From Chloroflexota bacterium (GTDB lineage: Bacteria > Chloroflexota > Dormibacteria > CF-121), in assembly GCA_005882525.1 (NCBI GenBank), contig VBGO01000150.1, positions 1 to 9,025 of the forward strand: DNA of 9,025 nt, read 5' to 3'. A program made the translations under genes and the position numbers. Under the pieces are notes generated by a model. The model had not been told where the DNA came from, searched no databases, and was given only the letters and a program-made list of their open reading frames with translations. This document shows positions 1 through 6,545 of the stretch, piece after piece (within the stretch, counting starts at the first letter, position 1; every line of letters starts with the position of its first letter).

Positions 1-684
1 GAAGATCAAGGCGGCATCGAGGGGCTCCGGCGGCGGCGCCAGCGAGTCGCCCGCCCATTCGGCCCCCAGGCTTTTCGCGAAGGCCTGCTTCTTCGTGTCA
101 CCCGGCGAGGTAAAGGCAAACACACGTCGACCCTGGTAGCGGGCGACCTGCGCGATGATGTGGGCCGAGTCGCCGAAGCCATAGAGACCGATGCGTTGGG
201 CATCGCCGGCGAGCCGGAGCGCCCGATAGCCGATCAAGCCGGCGCAGAGCAGCGGTGCGGCATGCAAATCGGCATAACTCTCGGGCACCGGAAAACAAAA
301 GCGTTCGTCGGCGACGCAAAACTCGGCATAGCCACCATCGACGTGATAGCCGGTGAAGCGGGCGCTTACGCACAGGTTCTCGAGGCCGCGGCGGCAGAAG
401 CGGCAGGTCTCGTCGACGAAGCCGAGCCAGGGAACGCCGATACGTTCACCGGTCACAAATCGGTGGGCGCCCGCCCCGGCCGACTGAACCTGGCCAACAA
501 TCATGTGGCCGATCACGAGCGGTAATTTGGGCTCGCTCAGCTCCCCACCGACGATGTGCAGGTCAGTCCGGCAAACAGCGCAGACCGAGACTCGGATCAG
601 GACCTGACGCGCAGCCGGGGTGGGCACGGGCAACTCCTCCAGGCGGAGGGGTTCCCCCGCCGCCTGAAGTCGCATCGCCCTCAT
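1..684 (-). CDS. Zinc-dependent alcohol dehydrogenase, AdhA-type MDR family (3' end outside window)
   Basis: Medium-chain dehydrogenase that would oxidise alcohols or reduce aldehydes with NAD(P)(H) in the cytosol. Reading from the ATG at 684 gives 228 in-frame residues, roughly the first two thirds of a family usually near 330-350 residues; the rest lies beyond position 1. Visible features are the catalytic-zinc Cys38 in CAVCRTDLH, G59-H60 (second ligand), Cys147 in LLCAGLIGYRAL (third ligand), the structural-zinc lobe around residues 91-105, and the nucleotide-binding stretch GLYGFGDSAH at 166-175. GFGxxAH is typical of the AdhA subgroup. Two oddities: Met61 follows GH where the family has Glu, and Asp91 stands where the first of four structural-zinc cysteines is expected (C94, C97 and C105 are present). 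It starts 9 nt after the osmC stop, so it is probably the third gene of the minus-strand operon. No strong Shine-Dalgarno is seen. The natural substrate cannot be told. Confidence 0.9.
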   Translation of the reverse strand, partial: MRAMRLQAAGEPLRLEELPVPTPAARQVLIRVSVCAVCRTDLHIVGGELSEPKLPLVIGHMIVGQVQSAGAGAHRFVTGERIGVPWLGFVDETCRFCRRGLENLCVSARFTGYHVDGGYAEFCVADERFCFPVPESYADLHAAPLLCAGLIGYRALRLAGDAQRIGLYGFGDSAHIIAQVARYQGRRVFAFTSPGDTKKQAFAKSLGAEWAGDSLAPPPEPLDAALIF

Positions 685-693
685 CGCTGGCCG

Positions 694-1134
694 CTAGGCG
701 GTGACGCCGCTCTTCAGTGTTGCGCTCAGGGTGATGGGCGTTGCCGCCAGGGCTTTCGAGACGGGGCAGTTCTTCTTGGCGTCTTCGGCAAGGCGTTTGA
801 AGGCTGCCTCGTCGATATCCGGTACGTTGCCTTCCGTCGCGAGATCGATGCGCGTGATGCCCCATCCCTGCTCGGTCTTGTCGAAGTGCACGCTGGCCTT
901 AGTCCGAATTTCCTGTGGCTTGTGGCCGGCCTGCGTGAGGCCGTTGGCGAACGCCATCGAAAAGCAGCCGGCATGTGCCGCGCCGATCAGCTCTTCAGGA
1001 TTGGTGCCGGGGCCATTCTCCATCCGGCTCTGGAAGGAATAGGCCCCTTCAAAGGCGCCGCTTCCCAACCGCATCGTTCCCGATCCGTCTTGCAGCGAGC
1101 GCTGCCACCTGGCTTCCGCGGTCCGTACTGGCAT
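694..1134 (-). CDS. osmC: OsmC-type organic hydroperoxide peroxiredoxin
   Basis: Cytosolic thiol peroxidase of the OsmC/Ohr superfamily that reduces organic hydroperoxides. The 146-residue length is normal for OsmC. The two redox cysteines are visible: Cys57 in the signature AAHAGCFSMA and Cys123 in KNCPVSKAL. The catalytic partners also appear in place, Arg37 and Glu47 in the NPEELIGAAH segment. The arrangement NPEELIGAAHAxCFSMA matches the OsmC branch better than Ohr. The ATG at 1134 is preceded by a good ribosome site (GAGGTGG, 7 nt spacing). The gene lies 44 nt after the LLM oxidoreductase and 9 nt before the alcohol dehydrogenase, all on the minus strand, so cotranscription is likely. 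All key residues are present and the enzyme should be active. Confidence 0.93.
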   Translation of the reverse strand: MPVRTAEARWQRSLQDGSGTMRLGSGAFEGAYSFQSRMENGPGTNPEELIGAAHAGCFSMAFANGLTQAGHKPQEIRTKASVHFDKTEQGWGITRIDLATEGNVPDIDEAAFKRLAEDAKKNCPVSKALAATPITLSATLKSGVTA

Positions 1135-1141
1135 GTCTGGG

Positions 1142-1148
1142 CCACCTC
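1142..1148 (-). promoter_or_regulatory. Ribosome binding site of osmC
   Basis: GAGGTGG on the minus strand lies 7 nt before the osmC ATG. It supports that start and translation from an internal position of a polycistronic mRNA. Confidence 0.7.
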
Positions 1149-1178
1149 ACGCGTGAATGTTGCCGTCCTGACCTGATC

Positions 1179-2144
1179 CTAGTCGACCGTGCCCGCGGCT
1201 GTCGCCAGGAGCTCGAGGGTCCGCAGGCGGTCGGGTTGCGTCTTGTCGTGGACGCCGGCCAGCATCGTCGTCACGCCGGCGGACGCCCACACCTCGAGCC
1301 GTTCGCGGACGTAGCCGGGCGGCCCGGCGATGGCAATGGCATCGACGAGCGCATCGGGGACCCGGCGGATCGCCTCGAGCTTCTTGCCGCCGAGGTACAA
1401 CTCCTGGAGGGTGCGCGCATCGTCGGCGAATCCGTACCGGCTGACGAGGTCGTTGTAGAAGTTTTTGGTCTTCGACCCCATGCCGCCCACGTACAGAGCG
1501 ACCCAGGGCTTCAGCGCCTCCCGCGCGTTCCCGCGGTCAGCGTCGATGCTCACCGGCACGTGGGGGGCGATACCGAGGGAATCGAGGGATCGGCCGGCGA
1601 TCCGCGCGCCCGCCTCGAGTTCCGGGCGAAACAGATCCATGTGATCGGGAGCGAAGAGGGTGGGGATCCAGCCATCGGCGAGCTCACCGGTCAGGCGTAG
1701 GCCCCCCGCGGTGAGCGTCGCCAGGTAGATCGGCACTGCCTCGCGCACGGGCCGTGCCAGCAGCCTGAGGCCCTTGTCGAGATGGAAGACTTCGCCGTCG
1801 AAGACTAGCCGGTCGCGCCGCAAAACCTGGCGAACGATCGCGATCGTCTCCCGCATGCGAATCACGAGTCCGAGGATGAACCGGCCCCCGGAGATCAGGT
1901 CGAGCGTCGCCGCCGTTTGCGCCAGGAGGGCGGGCGTCCGGCTGAATACGTTGACGATGCCCGTGCCGAGCTGGATGCGTTCGGTGCGGGCGGCGAGAGC
2001 GCCCAGGATGGAGACGGCATCGGTGCCATACGCTTCGGGCACCCAGACCGATTCGAAGCCGAGGGCCTCAGCGCGCTGAGCGAGCTCAACCGCCTCGGGG
2101 AAAGAGAGACTTCCCTCATAGGGCAAGGTGAGACCGAGCTTCAT
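1179..2144 (-). CDS. LLM-class flavin/F420-dependent oxidoreductase (Rv3520c-like) with an internal deletion
   Basis: Luciferase-like TIM-barrel oxidoreductase; close relatives are predicted to use coenzyme F420, and the substrate is unknown. The 321 residues open with MKLGLTLPYEG and show family landmarks: GFESVWVPEAYGTDA (29-43), LGTGIVNVFSRTP (59-71), LDLISGGRFILGL (81-93), the late KPWVALYVGGMG block and the C-terminal WASAGVTTML. At residue 93-95 the protein jumps from ILGL directly to VIRMRET. The family normally carries about 19 more residues here, a SGPQVVEGW(H/Y)G-containing loop, so an in-frame loss near nucleotides 1860-1868 is apparent. The rest of the frame is clean. The ATG at 2144 has an in-frame TAG 12 nt upstream, so it is the earliest possible start. 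It is probably the first gene of an operon with osmC and the alcohol dehydrogenase, transcribed divergently from the aldo/keto reductase. Confidence 0.88.
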   Translation of the reverse strand: MKLGLTLPYEGSLSFPEAVELAQRAEALGFESVWVPEAYGTDAVSILGALAARTERIQLGTGIVNVFSRTPALLAQTAATLDLISGGRFILGLVIRMRETIAIVRQVLRRDRLVFDGEVFHLDKGLRLLARPVREAVPIYLATLTAGGLRLTGELADGWIPTLFAPDHMDLFRPELEAGARIAGRSLDSLGIAPHVPVSIDADRGNAREALKPWVALYVGGMGSKTKNFYNDLVSRYGFADDARTLQELYLGGKKLEAIRRVPDALVDAIAIAGPPGYVRERLEVWASAGVTTMLAGVHDKTQPDRLRTLELLATAAGTVD

Positions 2145-2150
2145 CGTGGC

Positions 2151-2156
2151 ATCCTA
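2151..2156 (-). promoter_or_regulatory. Candidate -10 element (TAGGAT) of the LLM oxidoreductase operon
   Basis: TAGGAT on the minus strand occupies -12 to -7 relative to the A of the ATG at 2144, the place of a TANNNT -10 box if transcription starts at the start codon. The same bases contain AGGA, a possible weak Shine-Dalgarno, so the two readings compete. No convincing -35 hexamer is visible. Confidence 0.4.
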
Positions 2157-2170
2157 CGCGGACCAGCGCC

Positions 2171-2176
2171 TAGAGT
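2171..2176 (+). promoter_or_regulatory. Candidate -10 element (TAGAGT) of the aldo/keto reductase
   Basis: TAGAGT would place a transcription start near 2183, giving a leader of about 27 nt that contains the AGGAGG site. The identical hexamer recurs before the gene at 5598. It lies only 14 nt from the opposing -10 candidate, so the two divergent promoters would overlap. Confidence 0.35.
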
Positions 2177-2198
2177 AGATGACAGCCGGCCACCACCT

Positions 2199-2204
2199 AG
2201 GAGG
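2199..2204 (+). promoter_or_regulatory. Ribosome binding site of the aldo/keto reductase
   Basis: A perfect AGGAGG lies 5 nt before the ATG at 2210. It is the strongest Shine-Dalgarno in the window and fixes this start. Confidence 0.8.
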
Positions 2205-2209
2205 ACGTC

Positions 2210-3094
2210 ATGGCAGAGCGCACTACGACCACCATCAACGCCGCGCTGGCGGGGACCATCGACATTGGGGGCGACCTCCCCGTCAACCGCTTTGGTTTCG
2301 GCGCCATGCGTCTCACCGGCGAGGGGATCTGGGGAGAACCGGCCGACCGGGAGGAATGCAAGCGGGTGCTGCGCCGCGCGCTCGAGCTCGGGATCAATTT
2401 CATCGACACCGCCGATTCCTACGGTCCGGAAGTCAGCGAGCGATTGATCGCGGAGACGCTGTACCCGTACCCAGAGCAGCTCGTGATCGCTACCAAGGGT
2501 GGGCTGATCCGGCCCGGGCCGGGCCAGTGGATTCCCGACGGGCGTCCTGAACACCTTCGCGCCGCCTGCGAGGGAAGCCTCAAGCGTCTTCGGGTCGAAC
2601 AAATCGATGTCTACCAGTTTCACCGTCCGGATCCGAAAGTCCCGATCGAGGAGTCGATCGGCGCCCTGGTGGCACTGAAGGATGAAGGCAAGATCCGGCA
2701 CATCGGCCTTTCGAACGTGACCACCGACCAGATCGAGAAGGCACAAACGCTCACGCCCATCGTCTCGGTGCAGAACCGGTACAGCGTCTTCGACCGTGCC
2801 TCTGAACCGGTACTCGAGTTCTGCTCACTCGAGGAGCTGGCGTTTCTCCCGTGGCGCCCGGTGGAAGGTGGCGAGGTCGCCGGCGCGGCGGGCGCCGTCG
2901 CGGAGATCGCCCGCCGGAACCACGCGACCCCCACGCAGGTCGTGCTCGCCTGGTTGCTGGCGCATTCACCGGTGATGCTGCCGATTCCCGGGACCTCGAA
3001 GGTCGCGCACCTGGAGGAAGACCTCGGCGCGGTGGCGCTCGACCTGGCCCCCGGCGAGCTGGCCGAGCTCGACAGGATCGCGGAGGAGCGCTAG
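2210..3094 (+). CDS. Aldo/keto reductase
   Basis: Soluble NADPH-dependent aldo/keto reductase with a TIM-barrel fold, 294 residues, expected to reduce aldehydes or ketones. The catalytic tetrad is visible: Asp66 and Tyr71 in NFIDTADSYG, Lys96 in VIATKGGL and His138 in YQFHRPDP. The early motif RFGFGAMRLTG (27-37), the IRHIGLSNV strand, the VQNRYSVFDRASEPVL segment, and the nucleotide-binding tail MLPIPGTSKVAHLEED are all typical of the bacterial AKR group to which this belongs. The ATG follows a perfect AGGAGG. It is divergent from the LLM oxidoreductase operon across 65 nt, which suggests shared control. The specific substrate cannot be assigned; methylglyoxal and other reactive carbonyls are typical AKR substrates and would fit the neighbourhood, but that is inference. 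Confidence 0.93.
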   Translation: MAERTTTTINAALAGTIDIGGDLPVNRFGFGAMRLTGEGIWGEPADREECKRVLRRALELGINFIDTADSYGPEVSERLIAETLYPYPEQLVIATKGGLIRPGPGQWIPDGRPEHLRAACEGSLKRLRVEQIDVYQFHRPDPKVPIEESIGALVALKDEGKIRHIGLSNVTTDQIEKAQTLTPIVSVQNRYSVFDRASEPVLEFCSLEELAFLPWRPVEGGEVAGAAGAVAEIARRNHATPTQVVLAWLLAHSPVMLPIPGTSKVAHLEEDLGAVALDLAPGELAELDRIAEER

Positions 3095-3096
3095 CC

Positions 3097-3246
3097 ACGG
3101 AGACCGGCGATCGCGATTGGTACGACGCGCTGGACGAAGCCTTGATGGAGACCTTCCCGGCCAGCGATCCGATTGCGGTCTCGGCGACGGCCGTGCTGCG
3201 GGCGCAACCCGCCCGCCAGCCTGCCGAGGTGGCAGCCCCTAGCTAG
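3097..3246 (+). CDS. Small conserved-motif ORF without a standard start (possible remnant)
   Basis: The frame just after the aldo/keto reductase stop reads a tryptophan-led segment, DWYDALDEALMETFPASDP, then a low-complexity Ala/Pro/Arg tail ending at a TAG (3244-3246). The DEAL-x-E-(S/T)-FPASDP pattern is one I recognise from many small, uncharacterised bacterial proteins or protein tails, which is the main reason to list it. No ATG, GTG or TTG precedes the conserved part in this frame after the distant 5' sequence inside the reductase. The first usable starts (TTG 3142, ATG 3145) fall inside the motif and would give about 33 residues. It may be a 5'-truncated gene, a tail reached by frameshifting from the reductase, or a non-standard start. 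Its last 8 nt overlap the FUSC gene on the other strand. Function unknown. Confidence 0.35.
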   Translation, partial: TETGDRDWYDALDEALMETFPASDPIAVSATAVLRAQPARQPAEVAAPS

Positions 3247-5512
3247 TACGCCACCAGGGCTTCCGCGCCGCTTCCACGGCGCGGGCTACCGGCTCCTCGA
3301 GGTCGTCTTGGAGCCGCGCGAGATTCTGCGTCCACTCGCTTGCCATCACGACGGCCAGCGCACCCCGGCCGGCGCCCTCATCGTTGCGCCATCGACGCAG
3401 GCAGTCGAGCGCGGCGGCCCGCAACGCCCGCGCTGAGACGGGTTCGACGTGTCCCCGCGGCTGCCGAAGGGCGAGCTGGTCGGCCAAACGCGTAAACCCG
3501 TTGAGCAGGATGCCCACCTGCCCGCGGACGGACCGCGCCCCCTCCGGGCAACCGCCGGCCTGGTACCCCATCCGCGTCGAAATGACATCGAGCGCGTCTC
3601 CAGCCAGAATGGCGTGGTTGCCGGCGGCGAGCAGGAAGCCGGCGGTCTCCGGGTCGAGCGGCGTCGCCGACCCTTCATTGAGGAAGGCGTCGAACGCTTC
3701 GCCCGCACGCTCGGCGGCCTGGATCACCGGCCGGCGGGCGGGATCGATACCGGCCGGCGGCTCGTAGCCCAGGACGCGGTCGAACGTCCGGTCCAGGTAG
3801 GCAATCACCGCCCGGTAAAAGACCGCCAGGCTTCTTGCGAGCTCACGCCGCGCTCCACGCGGCCAGAGCAGCAACCCGACCACCAGGCTGATCGCCGCAC
3901 CGACCGCCAGATCTTCGATCCGAACGAGTCCCACCTGCCAACCCGCGGGTGAGATCAGATTGAAGATAACGATGAGATTGATGGTGAAGGCGGCCTGGCT
4001 CGCCGCAAAACTCACCGCGGTTGCGGCGTAAGCCGCGACGAAGATCGCGATGGGCAAGGCGGCCCACATCACCAGCGGATGGTTGCCGGCGAGGATCGCG
4101 AACACACCACCGATCACGACGCCGATCACATTGCCGATCAGCGCCTGCACCGTGGTGCGCCCGGTGCCCAGCGCGGTGGATCGCAGAACCTGCAGGGTGC
4201 CGAGCACGACCCAGAAGGCGTGCGACAGTCCCAGCATGCGAGCCGTCAGCACCGCGAGCCCCAGCCCAACCGCCACCCGCAGGCTGTTCTGCATCACGGT
4301 CGACGTCGGTTCGAGGTGCGTGCGGATGGTGCGCATCACGCGGATGGCAGCCCCACCGAGCCCCTCGAGGCGCGGTGCCGTCACCGGCAGGCTCACCGCG
4401 TCGTCGGGCCGCCCACCGGCGGCGATGACCGCATTCGTGGCGAGCGCGATGGTCACGTAGCCGACCACTCGCAGGGTGTGATCGACGTCGAGACCATCGA
4501 GAACCTCATCGACCGGCCGCCCGGCGCGAAGCTGATCCGCGGCCCACCGGTCGAGCGCGGCCCGGTGGAGGTCCCGGGCTTGATCGACGGCCCGCAGGTC
4601 CGGCGGCGACTCGGCGGTGAGCACGTCCGCACTGCGGCGAAGGGCTGAGACGATCGCCGCAGCCAGCCGGTCCCCTTCGGCGATGCATGGGCGGATGGAG
4701 ACGCGCGGTTGCTGAAAGGGGCGTTCGACGATATCGACCACCCGCTGCATCTCGGTCAGCAGCTGCACGAAGGCGCGGTCGCGGCGGGTGGGGCCCGCCG
4801 GACGTTTCGCCGTGGCCGCGTACGCCTGCCGGGCGGCCCGCTCCGCCTGTCGAGCCGCCTCGAGCAAACGCGGCAGCTCACGGTCGTTGGCGCGCAGGGC
4901 CTCGACCAGATCGGCGATGGCCAGGCAGGCCTTCGCGGCGTGCTTGCGCAACGTGACCCGTTCGAACCGGGGCCAGAGAAAGACGCCGGCCAGGGTCGAG
5001 ATGATTCCAGCCATCGCCCAGGCGCCGGCGCGGGTGGGAATCGCGGTGGCAGGGGCCGGGATGGACACCGCGATCACGAACGACAGGAGCATGCCGGTCT
5101 GCGCGGCCGCCACGTAGCCGCCGAAGACCCGGCTGAAGGCGATCGCAAGGCCGACCACGAATGTGACCGCGGTGGCAAGGCCGGCGGAGGCCGAAGCCAG
5201 CGTGCCGACCGTCACCAGCAGCCCGCCTACGAAGGTGGCCGCGAGGTAGGCGATCGCGCGCGCCGGACGCGGACCGCCGAAGTCCGACATGACGAGCAGC
5301 GCAAAACATCCGAAGACGGCGAAGATGACGTTCTGTCCGCCATGGAGGACCAGCGCGTTGAAGGCGAGCACCGGCGGAATCACGATCGCTGCGCGTGCGG
5401 CGCGCCGCAGTGCGGCGAGACCAGGATCGGCGGGCGCCGTAACCGAGAACCGCGGCCGACGTGGCGGGGCCGGCGTCTCGGTGGTGGCGATGTCAGTCCC
5501 GCTGGTTGCCAC
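3239..5512 (-). CDS. FUSC-family (fusaric acid resistance-like) inner-membrane transporter
   Basis: 757-residue integral membrane protein with the two-module plan of YccS/YhfK-like FUSC proteins, which export aromatic or organic acids and related small molecules. Module one has about six hydrophobic segments (residues ~40-181) ending FLWPRFERVTLRK, then a long helical cytoplasmic region (~185-400). Module two has about six more (~409-550), with the FUSC signature HAFWVVLGTLQVLRSTALGT at 431-450, and ends LLLWPRGARRELA, followed by a second cytoplasmic helical domain (551-757). The start is a GTG at 5512; an in-frame TAG lies 6 nt upstream and no nearby alternative exists. GAGG directly abuts the GTG, too close to act as a normal ribosome site, so initiation is unusual or leaderless. 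No membrane-fusion or outer-membrane partner is adjacent. The substrate is unknown. Confidence 0.88.
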   Translation of the reverse strand: MATSGTDIATTETPAPPRRPRFSVTAPADPGLAALRRAARAAIVIPPVLAFNALVLHGGQNVIFAVFGCFALLVMSDFGGPRPARAIAYLAATFVGGLLVTVGTLASASAGLATAVTFVVGLAIAFSRVFGGYVAAAQTGMLLSFVIAVSIPAPATAIPTRAGAWAMAGIISTLAGVFLWPRFERVTLRKHAAKACLAIADLVEALRANDRELPRLLEAARQAERAARQAYAATAKRPAGPTRRDRAFVQLLTEMQRVVDIVERPFQQPRVSIRPCIAEGDRLAAAIVSALRRSADVLTAESPPDLRAVDQARDLHRAALDRWAADQLRAGRPVDEVLDGLDVDHTLRVVGYVTIALATNAVIAAGGRPDDAVSLPVTAPRLEGLGGAAIRVMRTIRTHLEPTSTVMQNSLRVAVGLGLAVLTARMLGLSHAFWVVLGTLQVLRSTALGTGRTTVQALIGNVIGVVIGGVFAILAGNHPLVMWAALPIAIFVAAYAATAVSFAASQAAFTINLIVIFNLISPAGWQVGLVRIEDLAVGAAISLVVGLLLWPRGARRELARSLAVFYRAVIAYLDRTFDRVLGYEPPAGIDPARRPVIQAAERAGEAFDAFLNEGSATPLDPETAGFLLAAGNHAILAGDALDVISTRMGYQAGGCPEGARSVRGQVGILLNGFTRLADQLALRQPRGHVEPVSARALRAAALDCLRRWRNDEGAGRGALAVVMASEWTQNLARLQDDLEEPVARAVEAARKPWWRTS

Positions 5513-5518
5513 CCTCTA

Positions 5519-5524
5519 TTCGTA
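5519..5524 (-). promoter_or_regulatory. Weak candidate -10 element (TACGAA) of the FUSC gene
   Basis: TACGAA occupies -12 to -7 before the GTG at 5512 on the minus strand; the next base is T, so the true element could be shifted by one. It fits the leaderless pattern of the window less well than the other examples. Confidence 0.25.
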
Positions 5525-5585
5525 CACCAGTTGGATGACCCTGCGACTCACTCCAAAGCAGGGCGACGGGCCCGCCTCAAACCGG

Positions 5586-5591
5586 TAGAGT
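5586..5591 (+). promoter_or_regulatory. Candidate leaderless -10 element (TAGAGT) of the COG4280 operon
   Basis: TAGAGT lies exactly -12 to -7 before the A of the ATG at 5598, the spacing expected if the mRNA begins at the start codon. The bases between it and the ATG (CAAAAT) hold no Shine-Dalgarno. A weak GCGACG sits 17 nt upstream as a possible -35. Confidence 0.5.
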
Positions 5592-5597
5592 CAAAAT

Positions 5598-6326
5598 ATG
5601 ACCGGCCTCTGGGCTGTCCTCATCACGACGTTCCTGGCATCAGCCGTTGAGGCGATCGAGATGGTCACGATCGTGGTCGGCGTTGGGGCAACTCGCGGCT
5701 GGCGCTCCACCATCATTGGCGCGGCCTCCGGATTCGGCGTGCTGGCGGTGATCGTGGTTATCCTGGGTGCCGCGCTCAGTGTTGTTCCGATCGGTCCGCT
5801 TCGATTGGTGATCGGCGCGTTGCTGCTCGTCTTCGGCCTGCAATGGTTTCGCAAGGGCATTATGCGAGTCGCGGCCCGCGGGCTCGCAGGGATCGGCGGC
5901 AGCGACCCTCACGGTGATGCCGAGCTGTGGAGGGGCCCCGGTATGGACTGGACCGCCTGGTTTCTTTCCTTCAAGGGGGTCGTTCTGGAGGGACTCGAGG
6001 TGGCCATCATCGTCGTGTCCTTCGGCGCCGGGGCGAATCAGCTGGGTGGCGCCGTGGTCGGCGGGGTCGGCGCCATTGTCGTCGTCGGCTCCGTCGGCTT
6101 TGTGCTGCACAACACGGTTCGCCGTGTCCCGCGCAGCTTCCTGCAGCTGGTTGTTGGCATCTTGCTGACGACTTTCGGGACGTTCTGGTCGCTCGAGGGG
6201 CTGGGGGTCAGCTGGCCTGCCAGCGACGGCGCGGTCCTCGGCCTGCTGGTGCTGTACGTGTTAAGTGCCTTGACCTACATCACCCTGGAGCGGAACCGGG
6301 CCTTGGGCATGCGCCCGGCGGCATAG
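5598..6326 (+). CDS. COG4280-type integral membrane protein with duplicated ExxE motif
   Basis: Polytopic membrane protein of 242 residues and unknown function, best matching the uncharacterised COG4280 family. About seven hydrophobic segments are visible (near 5-30, 37-62, 66-84, 119-142, 148-171, 180-200, 211-229), with a polar loop at 85-118. The sequence is an internal duplication. SAVEAIEMVTIVVGVG (Glu18, Glu21) pairs with VLEGLEVAIIVVSFG (Glu131, Glu134), and LRLVIGALLLVFGLQW pairs with LQLVVGILLTTFGTFW at an offset of 113-114. Buried ExxE pairs in segments 1 and 4 recall the REXXE motifs of FTR1/EfeU iron permeases, but Val and Leu replace the arginines. A cation-transport role is therefore conceivable, not shown. 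The start is fixed by an in-frame TAG 12 nt upstream. The next gene begins 3 nt after the stop, so this leads a three-gene operon ending in gnd. Confidence 0.8.
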   Translation: MTGLWAVLITTFLASAVEAIEMVTIVVGVGATRGWRSTIIGAASGFGVLAVIVVILGAALSVVPIGPLRLVIGALLLVFGLQWFRKGIMRVAARGLAGIGGSDPHGDAELWRGPGMDWTAWFLSFKGVVLEGLEVAIIVVSFGAGANQLGGAVVGGVGAIVVVGSVGFVLHNTVRRVPRSFLQLVVGILLTTFGTFWSLEGLGVSWPASDGAVLGLLVLYVLSALTYITLERNRALGMRPAA

Positions 6327-6329
6327 TCG

Positions 6330-6545
6330 ATGCCCCCTCCCTTTTCCTGGATCGTCGCAGCCGCGCGATTCCTGTATCACTTCATCGTGGGCGACGACTG
6401 GACGATGGCGGTAGCGGTCTTTACCGGCCTGGTCCTGAGCGCGATCCTCAACGCCAACCACCTGGTGGCATGGTGGCTCATGCCGGTCATCGTCGTGGTG
6501 ATGCTCGGCATCAGTCTCCGGCGCGCGAGCGGCACGCGGCGATGA
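6330..6545 (+). CDS. Small two-helix membrane protein
   Basis: 71-residue protein that I cannot assign to a named family. A short amphipathic N-terminus (MPPPFSWIVAAARFLYHFIV) leads to a GDDW motif at 21-24, then two hydrophobic helices at about 26-41 and 45-63, the second containing AWWLMPVIVVV. The C-terminus is basic (RRASGTRR), probably cytoplasmic. It starts 3 nt after the COG4280 stop, and its TGA overlaps the gnd ATG in an ATGA junction, so it is surely cotranscribed and probably translationally coupled. No Shine-Dalgarno is seen. Position and size suggest an accessory subunit of the COG4280 protein (inference). Confidence 0.7.
   Translation: MPPPFSWIVAAARFLYHFIVGDDWTMAVAVFTGLVLSAILNANHLVAWWLMPVIVVVMLGISLRRASGTRR

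Noticed and set aside
160..1700. Long plus-strand open frames opposite the alcohol dehydrogenase, OsmC and LLM genes.
   Set aside because: They lie antisense to frames with clear family motifs and contain no recognisable motifs themselves; high GC creates such shadows.
4709..5650. A 313-residue plus-strand frame antisense to the FUSC gene.
   Set aside because: Its composition is Arg/Gly/Asp-rich without hydrophobic or domain structure, and the opposite strand encodes a complete FUSC protein.
5927..6541. Extended N-terminus for gnd reaching back through the membrane protein genes.
   Set aside because: The extra residues are low-complexity and out of frame with the COG4280 and small membrane genes; the 6-phosphogluconate dehydrogenase fold begins at the ATG at 6542.
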